A model generated the notes under the pieces. It saw nothing but the letters and a program-made list of their open reading frames with translations. It ran no database searches and was not told where the DNA came from. A stretch of DNA of 40,306 bases from an uncultured Clostridium sp. (GTDB lineage: Bacteria > Bacillota > Clostridia > TANB77 > CAG-508): contig USEX01000011.1 in the NCBI GenBank assembly GCA_900553755.1, positions 1 to 40,306 of the forward strand, read 5' to 3'. Position numbers and translations under genes: made by a program. Position 1 is the first letter of the stretch. Every line of letters starts with the position of its first letter. Below are positions 7,858 through 15,072 of the stretch, piece by piece.

Positions 7858-9873
7858 ATGGATTTAGAACAAGCTAAGATTGAGGTTAAAGAACTTAGAA
7901 AAAAACTGGAATATTATGCTAAATTATATTATGACATGGATAATCCAGCAATAACTGATTATGAATATGATATGATGATGAATAGATTAAAAGCTTTGGA
8001 AAAACAATTTCCAGAGCTTATTACTAAAGAGTCATTAACGCAAAAAGTAGGTGGACATGTTAAAGAAGGATTTAAACAAGTGGTACATGAAGTACCACTT
8101 CAGAGCCTTCAAGATATATTTTCATTTGATGAATTAAAAGAATTTGATGATAGAGTTAGAAAAGTAGCAGATGAAAATAATGAGGAATTAAAATATGTTG
8201 TTGAAACAAAAATAGATGGACTATCAACAGCATTAAAGTATGAAAATGGAGTTTTTGTTCAAGGTGCAACAAGAGGCAATGGACTAATAGGAGAAGATGT
8301 TACAGATAATTTAAAAACAATAAAAAGTATTCCAAAAGAACTAAAAGAAAAAATAAATATAACGGTACGTGGAGAGGTTTTTATTGGTACTAAAGAATTT
8401 GAAGAGATGAACGAGGAAAGAGAAATACTAGAGCAGACACTATTTGCAAATGCTAGAAATGCTGCAGCAGGCTCACTTCGTCAATTAGATTCTAAAGTAA
8501 CAGCAACAAGACCATTAGATATATTTGTTTTTAATGTGCAAAAATATGATGAAGAAACATTTGATTCAGAAAACTCTCACTTTACAGAGTTGAATAAGTT
8601 AAAAGAATTAGGTTTCAATGTTGTACCAGTTAGAAAATTGTGCAATACAATAGATGAGGCAATAGAAGCAATAAAAAAAATTGGTGAAGATAGAGAAAAA
8701 TTATCATTTGGTATTGATGGAGCAGTTATAAAGGTTGATAATTTACACTTAAGAGAAATATTAGGAACAACATATAAAGTTCCTAAATGGGCAATTGCAT
8801 ATAAATATCCACCAGAAAGGAAAGAAACAAAGTTACTAGATATAGTTTGTCAAGTGGGAAGAACTGGAGCAATTACGCCAACAGCAATACTAGAGCCAGT
8901 AAAAGTTGCAGGGTCTACAATATCTAAAACAACGCTTCATAATGAAGATTTTATAAAAGAAAAAGGATTGAAAATTGGAGACACTGTTGTAATTCAAAAA
9001 CAAGGCGATGTTATACCAGAGGTTGTAGATGTATTAAAAGATAAAAGAACAGGAGAAGAAAAGGATTTTTCAATGCCTACAACTTGTCCAGTATGTGGAG
9101 CACCTGTGGTAAGAGAAGAAGGAGAAGCAGTAAGCCGTTGTATAGGCGTAGAGTGCAGTGCAAAACTACTAAGAAACATAGCTCATTTTGTTTCTAAAGA
9201 AGGAATGGATATAGATGGTTTAGGAATAAAAATTATAGAGCAATTGGTAGATAAAAGTCTTATAAAAAATATTGCGGATATCTATACACTTACAATAGAT
9301 GAAATAGCATCTTTAAAGAAAAATGGTAAAAAGTTTGCACAAAATTTAATTGATGCAATAAATGCTAGCAAAAATAATGATTTATATAAATTAATAACAG
9401 CTTTAGGAATTAGACATATAGGAGCAAAATCTGCTAAAGGATTAACTAAAAGATATAAAAGTATAGATGAAATTTCAAATGCAAGTTTAGAGGAATTGAG
9501 TAATATAAATGATGTTGGCGAAATTACGGCTAAAAGTGTATATGAATTTTTTAGACAAAATCAAACTATAGATTTAATAAATAAACTAAAGGAAGCCGGA
9601 GTTAATACTGAGGCAATAAAAAATGAATATGATGAGAATTATGATAATAGATTTGAAGGAAAAACATTTGTATTAACAGGAAGCTTAGATAAGTATACAA
9701 GGAACCAGGCAAGTGAAATAATAGAAAAATTTGGAGGTAAAGTATCTGGTTCGGTATCAAAAAAGACAAGTTATGTACTAGCAGGAGAAGAGGCAGGTTC
9801 TAAACTAACAAAGGCGCAAGACCTTGGAGTGCAAATTATTTCAGAACAGGACTTTGCAGAAATGATAAAATAA
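7858..9873 (+). CDS. ligA: NAD+-dependent DNA ligase LigA
   Basis: LigA seals nicks in replication and repair using NAD+. The 671-residue length is normal for the family. In order: the Ia/adenylation domain with YYDMDNPAITDYEYDMM and the nucleotidyl-lysine motif KIDGLS (K118), the OB fold with GRTGAITPTAILEPV, a Cys4 zinc finger (CPVCG...CIGVECSAKL), HhH repeats (GIRHIGAKSAKGL, INDVGEITAKSV), and a C-terminal BRCT domain (FEGKTFVLTGSL...) from about residue 598. An in-frame ATG at 7822 exists but overlaps the SPFH gene. The ATG at 7858, with GAGAGG at 7841-7846, gives the usual N-terminus. The next gene starts 14 bases after the stop. Confidence 0.97.
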   Translation: MDLEQAKIEVKELRKKLEYYAKLYYDMDNPAITDYEYDMMMNRLKALEKQFPELITKESLTQKVGGHVKEGFKQVVHEVPLQSLQDIFSFDELKEFDDRVRKVADENNEELKYVVETKIDGLSTALKYENGVFVQGATRGNGLIGEDVTDNLKTIKSIPKELKEKINITVRGEVFIGTKEFEEMNEEREILEQTLFANARNAAAGSLRQLDSKVTATRPLDIFVFNVQKYDEETFDSENSHFTELNKLKELGFNVVPVRKLCNTIDEAIEAIKKIGEDREKLSFGIDGAVIKVDNLHLREILGTTYKVPKWAIAYKYPPERKETKLLDIVCQVGRTGAITPTAILEPVKVAGSTISKTTLHNEDFIKEKGLKIGDTVVIQKQGDVIPEVVDVLKDKRTGEEKDFSMPTTCPVCGAPVVREEGEAVSRCIGVECSAKLLRNIAHFVSKEGMDIDGLGIKIIEQLVDKSLIKNIADIYTLTIDEIASLKKNGKKFAQNLIDAINASKNNDLYKLITALGIRHIGAKSAKGLTKRYKSIDEISNASLEELSNINDVGEITAKSVYEFFRQNQTIDLINKLKEAGVNTEAIKNEYDENYDNRFEGKTFVLTGSLDKYTRNQASEIIEKFGGKVSGSVSKKTSYVLAGEEAGSKLTKAQDLGVQIISEQDFAEMIK

Positions 9874-9887
9874 TGAAAGGAATTTAT

Positions 9888-10127
9888 ATGGAAGGAAAAT
9901 ATAGTTTTAAAAGAATGGAAGAGGAATTAAATAATGGATATCAAATTTATTTTACTTATGTGCGCAATAGATATCAATTATTTAAAACATCAGAGAATTG
10001 CTATACACAGCAATTATTAACAGATAATCCCAAAAATCCTCAACCTAGGCTAACAATAATAACAAAGAAAAGATTAAGGGAAATATATCCTCACATGGAA
10101 GAAATAGAATACAAAGTTGGGGTGTAA
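9888..10127 (+). CDS. Unknown 79-residue protein
   Basis: I do not recognise this protein. It is soluble-looking and rich in Tyr, Glu, Lys and Asn (MEGKYSFKRMEEELNNGYQIYFTYVRNRYQLFKTSENCYTQQL), ending in a basic segment KKRLREIYPHMEEIEYKVGV. An ATG at 9873 overlaps the ligA stop, but GAAAGG at 9875-9880 is correctly spaced only for the ATG at 9888. It sits between ligA and the DUF4116 gene with 3 to 14 bases on either side, so the three genes are probably transcribed together. The Tyr/Phe-rich start followed by basic residues could be a nucleic-acid or nucleotide binding fold, but nothing proves it. Confidence 0.7.
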   Translation: MEGKYSFKRMEEELNNGYQIYFTYVRNRYQLFKTSENCYTQQLLTDNPKNPQPRLTIITKKRLREIYPHMEEIEYKVGV

Positions 10128-10130
10128 GGT

Positions 10131-10661
10131 ATGTATACATTAGAACAAGTAAAAGAACACGCAGAAGATAAAGACTATATTTTAAATGCAATAAAGGAAG
10201 ATGGCTTATTGATAGAGGGGGCATCTGAAGTAATAAGGGACAACAAAGATATTGTTATGGAAGCTGTTACAAAAGATGGCGGAGCCTTAGAATTTGCTTC
10301 TGATAGATTAAAAGATGATAGAGATATTTTAATGAGAGCAGTAGAAACAAAAGGCTGGGTAATATGCTATGCAAGTGAAAAATTAAGAAAAGATAAAGAA
10401 CTAATATTAAAAGCAGCACAAAAAGATGGTCAGATTCTTTACTATGCAAGTAAAGAATTAAGAGATGATGATGAAGTGGTTATGGCTGCAGTAAAGAATA
10501 AAGGATTGATCTTAAAATATGCAAGCAAACGACTAAGAAGTGACAAGAATATAGCAATAGAAGCCATAAAGCAAGATAAACGTGCTTTCGATTTTATAGT
10601 GCCAGAGCTAAGGCAAGATGAAGATATACAAAATATAGTAAATCCTAAGACGGACTCTTAG
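10131..10661 (+). CDS. DUF4116 repeat protein
   Basis: The 176-residue protein is built of about six 25-residue repeats with the pattern DKDIVMEAVKKDGLALEYASKRLR, as in DUF4116 proteins. Each unit has a D-[KR]-[ED]-[IL] start, a KDG or similar turn, and an [YF]AS-x2-L-[KR] end, consistent with a helical repeat solenoid. No catalytic residues stand out; such repeats usually bind other proteins. It begins three bases after the preceding stop with only a weak ribosome binding site, suggesting translational coupling. Its last five codons overlap the end of the convergent rqcH gene, and both stops lie in one palindrome (10640-10666). Confidence 0.85.
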   Translation: MYTLEQVKEHAEDKDYILNAIKEDGLLIEGASEVIRDNKDIVMEAVTKDGGALEFASDRLKDDRDILMRAVETKGWVICYASEKLRKDKELILKAAQKDGQILYYASKELRDDDEVVMAAVKNKGLILKYASKRLRSDKNIAIEAIKQDKRAFDFIVPELRQDEDIQNIVNPKTDS

Positions 10662-10666
10662 GATTT
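10640..10666. terminator. Palindrome at overlapping ends of two convergent genes
   Basis: AAATCCTAAG (10640-10649) and CTTAGGATTT (10657-10666) form a perfect 10-bp stem with a 7-base loop. It encodes the C-termini of both genes: one reads NPKTDS-stop, the other NPKSPS-stop. Neither strand has a real T tract after it, so as a terminator it would be imperfect. Confidence 0.55.
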
Positions 10667-12351
10667 ACATATAAAGTTTTATTATCTGTATAAATAACCA
10701 TTCCTGGTTTGGCACCATTAGGTTTTCTAACATATTTTATAAAAGTGTAATCTACAGGAACATTTTGTGATAATTTTGCTTTACTATAATATGCTGCAAT
10801 TGTTGCACACTTATATATTATAGAATCTGTAGCTTTTTTATTTTTATCAAGCCTCAAAACAACATGACTACCATGAATATCTTTGGTGTGAAACCAAAGA
10901 TCATTTTTTTTGGCTATTTTACAAGTTAGATTATCGTTTTGTTTATTATTTTTCCCAACAAGAATAGTGTAACCATCAATTTTATATTCAGTTGGCATAT
11001 TGGCTACAGGTTTCTTAGTTTTTTTTGTAGATTCATCTTTTTTTACGTTAGAAATACCGTAATCTTCAGATATTTCAGCTATAATAGCCTCTAGCTCATC
11101 TAGATTAGCACAGTTATTAATTTCATAAACTATACTATCTAAATAATCAAGTTCTAATTTTATTGCTTCTTTTTGTTTTTCAATAATAGACACAGTATTT
11201 TGCAATTTTCTATATTTTTTAAAGAATTTTTTTGCATTTGCAGATGGTGAAATAGTAGAGTCCAACGGAATTGATATTGGATTATTATTATCATAGTAAT
11301 TTTCTAAAGTTATATTTTCCTGATTATAATTAGGAATTCTATATAAATTGCTAGTTATTAGCTCACCATATAGTTTATATGTTTCAATTTTAGAACATTC
11401 TTTTAATTTGCTATCAATATTTTTAAGCTTATCGGAAAGCTTTTTTGTTTTTCCTAAAAGAGAACGCAAAGTGTTTGATTTGGTAGATTCAAATTTTTCT
11501 CTTACTTCTTTGTCAAAATAGAAATCATCAATAAAAAAGTTTATTAGAATATCTTTTGAAGAAGCATTTGTTATATAAAAATCTTTTTTATATAACAAAT
11601 TAATTTCTGTACATGAAATATCAGAAATATTTTGCTTTAGCAGTTCAGAAAAATATGTATATATTTTTTTATAATCAGATACAGCTACATTGACATCATC
11701 TTTTATATTTAAAGAATCCAAGGTGTAGATAACACCAGATTTACTAAAACCTGAGAAACAATTTGATATAGCCGAAGAAATTTTTGATACATTATTTTCT
11801 TTTATATTCTTATAGAAAGAATCAAAAGTAGAGCTTTGAAAATCAAGCTTTGAGTTTTCTATTTCAATATATTTATATCCAGGCAAAATATCCCTAAGAG
11901 AATTATCTAATTTGTTAAGATGTCTTAAGCTATCAATTATGATACCATCAGAATTGATTAGAATAATATTGCTATGTTTTCCCATAAGTTCTATTATTAA
12001 AGTTTTTGTAATATGATCATTTAGCTCATTGTAGCAATCAATATCAATATATATGATTCTGTCTAATTCCTTCATATAAACTTTTTTTATAGTTCCGCTT
12101 GTTAAATGTTTTCTAAGAACCATACAAAAATTATAAACATTTTTGGGATTAGGCTTAGAGTGTGTTGTTAAATTAATTCTGTAATTTACTGGGTCAATAT
12201 TTATATTTAAAGCTAAATTTTTACCTTTTGAATAGATTCCTATTATAATTTCATTTTTATTTGGTTCAAAAATTTTATTTATTTTTCCTTCTGAAATCAA
12301 AGTGTTTAATTCAGCAACTACTGCTGAACAGACAATTCCATCGAATGCCAT
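10645..12351 (-). CDS. rqcH: Ribosome quality-control factor RqcH (NFACT family, Rqc2/FbpA)
   Basis: RqcH binds 60S-like stalled large ribosomal subunits carrying peptidyl-tRNA and directs alanine tailing of the nascent chain for degradation. The protein (568 residues) has the NFACT-N domain starting MAFDGIVCSAVVAEL, with Asp97-Arg98 in KELDR, the pair needed for Ala tailing in B. subtilis RqcH. A long coiled-coil middle (about 290-430) follows. The C-terminal NFACT-R domain has DLWFHTKDIHGSHVVLRL. The frame extends 20 codons further upstream to 12411, but GGAGGTC (12357-12363) is placed for the ATG at 12351, and homologues start MAFDG. The promoter at 12383-12411 agrees with this start. It is expressed alone, divergent from scpB. 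Confidence 0.95.
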   Translation of the reverse strand: MAFDGIVCSAVVAELNTLISEGKINKIFEPNKNEIIIGIYSKGKNLALNINIDPVNYRINLTTHSKPNPKNVYNFCMVLRKHLTSGTIKKVYMKELDRIIYIDIDCYNELNDHITKTLIIELMGKHSNIILINSDGIIIDSLRHLNKLDNSLRDILPGYKYIEIENSKLDFQSSTFDSFYKNIKENNVSKISSAISNCFSGFSKSGVIYTLDSLNIKDDVNVAVSDYKKIYTYFSELLKQNISDISCTEINLLYKKDFYITNASSKDILINFFIDDFYFDKEVREKFESTKSNTLRSLLGKTKKLSDKLKNIDSKLKECSKIETYKLYGELITSNLYRIPNYNQENITLENYYDNNNPISIPLDSTISPSANAKKFFKKYRKLQNTVSIIEKQKEAIKLELDYLDSIVYEINNCANLDELEAIIAEISEDYGISNVKKDESTKKTKKPVANMPTEYKIDGYTILVGKNNKQNDNLTCKIAKKNDLWFHTKDIHGSHVVLRLDKNKKATDSIIYKCATIAAYYSKAKLSQNVPVDYTFIKYVRKPNGAKPGMVIYTDNKTLYVNPKSPS

Positions 12352-12382
12352 AGTGTGACCTCCATTATTATTGCTACGAAGT

Positions 12383-12411
12383 ATTATAACAGGAAAAAGG
12401 GGATAATTCAA
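12383..12411 (-). promoter_or_regulatory. Promoter for rqcH
   Basis: On the minus strand: TTGAAT (12411-12406), a 17-base spacer, and a perfect TATAAT (12388-12383). The predicted transcript would have a leader of about 25 bases before the GGAGGTC-ATG. Confidence 0.75.
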
Positions 12412-12448
12412 TATGTGTGAATAGGTTGGAGATAATTAAAAGTTAACC

Positions 12449-12489
12449 AAAAGTGAGGTAAGAGAAGCTTCACTTTTATTGCTTTTTTA
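12449..12489 (+). terminator. Possible terminator-like hairpin between divergent promoters
   Basis: AAAAGTGA (12449-12456) pairs with TCACTTTT (12470-12477) around a 13-base loop, and a six-T run lies at 12483-12488. No plus-strand gene ends here. It would only stop transcripts antisense to rqcH from entering scpB, or it may have another role. Confidence 0.4.
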
Positions 12490-12512
12490 GTAAAATTAGT
12501 ACCTGCTTTTCC

Positions 12513-12542
12513 TTGACATAACTACTGATACACGTGTATAAT
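12513..12542 (+). promoter_or_regulatory. Promoter for the scpB-proS-ruvA-rarA group
   Basis: A consensus TTGACA (12513-12518) and consensus TATAAT (12537-12542) are separated by 18 bases. The palindrome ACACGTGT (12530-12537) overlaps the spacer and -10 and could be a small operator, but 8 bases is short. Confidence 0.8.
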
Positions 12543-12587
12543 GTTAGTGTATTTTAAACAACACATTATAACAAAGGAATGAACAAA

Positions 12588-13157
12588 ATGGATATAAAAA
12601 ATGGTATGGCTGCAGTGGAAGCAATTTTATTTGCAGCAGGTAGAGAAGTAAAAGTGGTTGAATTAATGGCTGCACTAGAAGTATCAGAAGAAGAGATAAT
12701 AGCTATAATAGATAAGTTACAAGAAGGCTATTTAGAAGAATCTAGAGGAATAGAAATAATAAAAGTAGAAAATAGTTATCAGTTGGCTACAAAAAAAGAA
12801 TTATACAAATATCTATATCAAGTATTTGATAAAAGAAGTAAGCCAAATCTATCACAGGCAGCGCTTGAAACATTGGCAATTATAGCATATAACCCTAAGA
12901 TTACTAGAGCTGAAATAGAAAGCATTAGAGGGGTTAATTCAGATGGTACAATATATAAATTATTAGAGTACAATTTGATAGAAAGTGCTGGAAAACTAGA
13001 TGCGCCAGGTAAACCAACAATGTATTCAACAACGTCAAACTTCTTAAAGCTATTTGATTTAAAAAGCTTAGAGGAACTACCGGATTTACCGAGATATAAA
13101 GTAGATGAAAACGAGCAAATCGTAATAGATGATATAGTTAAAGGAGAAGAAGAATGA
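12588..13157 (+). CDS. scpB: Segregation and condensation protein ScpB
   Basis: ScpB is the winged-helix (kite) subunit of the SMC-ScpAB condensin that compacts and segregates the chromosome. The 189-residue protein starts GMAAVEAILFAAG and has two winged-helix parts. The family-typical LSQAALETLAIIAYNPKITRAEIESIRGVNSDGTIYKLLEYNLIE block lies at about 90-135, followed by GRPTMYSTT-like GKPTMYSTTSNFLKLF. An ATG at 12579 also lies in frame, but AAAGGA (12573-12578) is spaced for 12588. The usual partner scpA is not adjacent. The stop overlaps the proS start (ATGA), which indicates translational coupling. Confidence 0.94.
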   Translation: MDIKNGMAAVEAILFAAGREVKVVELMAALEVSEEEIIAIIDKLQEGYLEESRGIEIIKVENSYQLATKKELYKYLYQVFDKRSKPNLSQAALETLAIIAYNPKITRAEIESIRGVNSDGTIYKLLEYNLIESAGKLDAPGKPTMYSTTSNFLKLFDLKSLEELPDLPRYKVDENEQIVIDDIVKGEEE

Positions 13158-14452
13158 GACTATCACAAACAGGATTAGGAACTATAAGAGTAAATAATTT
13201 GGATAAATCATATCCAGCACAAGATATATTAATGCAAACAAACCAATTGGTACAATATGGAACAGGTATATATGCATATAATAATGTGCCATTAAGATTA
13301 AGGCAAAATGTTGAGACAGTTGTAAGAGGAGTATTAAATAAATATGGTTGTATAGAAATATTATTGCCTACAATGCAGCCAAAAAGCTTATGGGAAGAAT
13401 CAGGAAGATATTCTAAATATATAGAAGAATGTGTAATGCTTTCTGTTGAATCAGACAAAGGTGAATTTGTAATGGCACCTACTGCAGAAGAAGCAGTTAC
13501 AGACTTTGTAAGAGGAAGAATATCATCATATAAAAACTTACCAGTAACATTATATCAAATTGGCGAAAAATACAGAAATGAGATACGTACAAGAGGCTAT
13601 TTGTTAAGAGGAAAATCATTCCCAATGATGGATGCATATAGCTTTGATTTAGATGAAGAAAATTCAGCAATAACATATCAAAAAATAAGAAAAGCGTACA
13701 TGGAAATATTTGAAATTCTAGGATTAAAAGCTTTACCAGTTGCTGCAGATAGCGGGGCTATGGGAGGAAATCAATCAGAAGAATTTATGCTATTATCACC
13801 AATTGGCGAAGATACAATATTATTTGATAAAAAGACAGGAATAGCATTTAATACAGAAATTTTAGAAAGAGAAGATGCAAACGAATATTTAAAAGAAAAA
13901 TATGGAATAGAAGATACAAAGGATGTAGAAGCAAAAAAATCTATAGAATTAGGACATATATTCCAATTAGGAACAAAATATTCAAAATCAATGAATGCTA
14001 CATACATAGATAAAGATGGTAAAGAGCAATTATTGTACATGGGCTGCTATGGAATTGGAATAAGCAGAGTTGTTGCAACAATATATGAAAGCTATGTATT
14101 AAAAAATGAAAAAGATGAAGCAACAGGAATATCGTTGCCAGTTAATGTAGCACCATATTTGCTACAAATAGTTGCAAAAGATGAAAAAATGGAAGAAGCA
14201 GAAAAATTATATAATATATTAATGGAACACAATATTCCAGTTATATTAGATGATAGAAAACAAGGAATGCTAGGAGCAAAAATTAAAGATTGTACAATGC
14301 TTGGAACACCATATATGCTAGTACTAGGAAATAAATCTGAAGAAGGTGTATATGAAATAGAAAATACTGCTACAAAAGAGAAGAAGTCATATACAGAAAA
14401 AGAGCTACTAGAAGAATTTTTAAATATAAAGAACAATAGAAAATATTTATAA
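13154..14452 (+). CDS. proS: Prolyl-tRNA synthetase lacking the INS editing domain
   Basis: This class II synthetase charges tRNA-Pro. Motif 1 (LLPTMQPKSLWEESGR), motif 2 (QIGEKYRNEIRTRGYLLRGKSFPMMDAYSF) and motif 3 (GCYGIGISRVVATI) are present, followed by the anticodon-binding domain (APYLLQIVA...ILDDRKQGMLGAKIKDCTMLG). At 432 residues it is about 130 shorter than E. coli-type ProRS. The stretch between GAMGGNQSEEFM (about residue 200) and ELGHIFQLGTKYS (about 265) is only some 55 residues, so the ~180-residue INS domain that deacylates Ala-tRNA-Pro is missing. This resembles the short ProRS known from alphaproteobacteria. AAGGAG lies upstream of the ATG, inside scpB. No separate YbaK/ProX-like editing protein is seen in the window. 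Confidence 0.94.
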   Translation: MRLSQTGLGTIRVNNLDKSYPAQDILMQTNQLVQYGTGIYAYNNVPLRLRQNVETVVRGVLNKYGCIEILLPTMQPKSLWEESGRYSKYIEECVMLSVESDKGEFVMAPTAEEAVTDFVRGRISSYKNLPVTLYQIGEKYRNEIRTRGYLLRGKSFPMMDAYSFDLDEENSAITYQKIRKAYMEIFEILGLKALPVAADSGAMGGNQSEEFMLLSPIGEDTILFDKKTGIAFNTEILEREDANEYLKEKYGIEDTKDVEAKKSIELGHIFQLGTKYSKSMNATYIDKDGKEQLLYMGCYGIGISRVVATIYESYVLKNEKDEATGISLPVNVAPYLLQIVAKDEKMEEAEKLYNILMEHNIPVILDDRKQGMLGAKIKDCTMLGTPYMLVLGNKSEEGVYEIENTATKEKKSYTEKELLEEFLNIKNNRKYL

Positions 14453-14463
14453 GAGGAGCCGCA

Positions 14464-15057
14464 ATGTTTGCATATTTAAAAGGAAATATACAATTTAAAT
14501 CAGAAGAATATGTAGTAATGGAAGTAAATGGAATTGGATATAAAATATTCATGTCTAAAAAATCCATTGATGAATTAGAAGAAGATAGAGAAGTTAAAGT
14601 ATATACTTATTTAAAAGTAAGAGAAGATGATGTAAGCTTGTTTGGATTTAAAACAAACGAAGAATTACATATGTTTGAGTTACTGATTTCTGTAGGAGGA
14701 ATAGGAGCAAAATCGGCAATTACAATACTATCAAATATAACTCCTTCTAGATTTGCTTTAGCAGTAATTACGAATGATGTAAACTCATTAAAAAAATTAC
14801 AAGGCATTGGCCTTAAAACTGCACAAAGAATAATATTAGAATTAAAAGATAAAATAAAAACAGAAGAAGCAATTTTAGCAAATGATAATACAAAATTAGA
14901 AGAAGAGGCAAATTCTGAGGAAGACCAAGAAGAACTTATTCAGGCTCTTCAAGTATTGGGATATAGAAGATACGAGATTAATAAAGTATTATCAAAAATT
15001 AAGTCAGAGAATTTGGAAGATAAAATAAGAGAAGCATTACAATATTTAGCAAAATAA
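14464..15057 (+). CDS. ruvA: Holliday junction branch migration subunit RuvA
   Basis: RuvA binds four-way junctions as a tetramer and loads the RuvB motor. The 197-residue protein has the N-terminal OB domain (MFAYLKGNIQ...VVMEVNGIGYKI), then the double HhH domain (LLISVGGIGAKSAITILS and LKKLQGIGLKTAQRIILELKDK, about residues 73-130). An acidic linker and a C-terminal three-helix domain (EELIQALQVLGYRRYEINKVLSKI) that contacts RuvB follow. Length is normal. An AGAGGAG site precedes the ATG. ruvB, which usually follows, is replaced here by rarA, another AAA+ protein, so ruvB must be elsewhere. Confidence 0.95.
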   Translation: MFAYLKGNIQFKSEEYVVMEVNGIGYKIFMSKKSIDELEEDREVKVYTYLKVREDDVSLFGFKTNEELHMFELLISVGGIGAKSAITILSNITPSRFALAVITNDVNSLKKLQGIGLKTAQRIILELKDKIKTEEAILANDNTKLEEEANSEEDQEELIQALQVLGYRRYEINKVLSKIKSENLEDKIREALQYLAK

Positions 15058-15072
15058 AAGAAGGTGGAAAAA

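Noticed and set aside
12352..12411. Longer N-terminus for RqcH
   Set aside because: The extension covers the predicted -10, -35 and the GGAGGTC site; homologues start at MAFDG.
12530..12537. ACACGTGT palindrome as a defined operator
   Set aside because: Eight bases within a promoter spacer are too little evidence to name a regulator site; noted only under the promoter.
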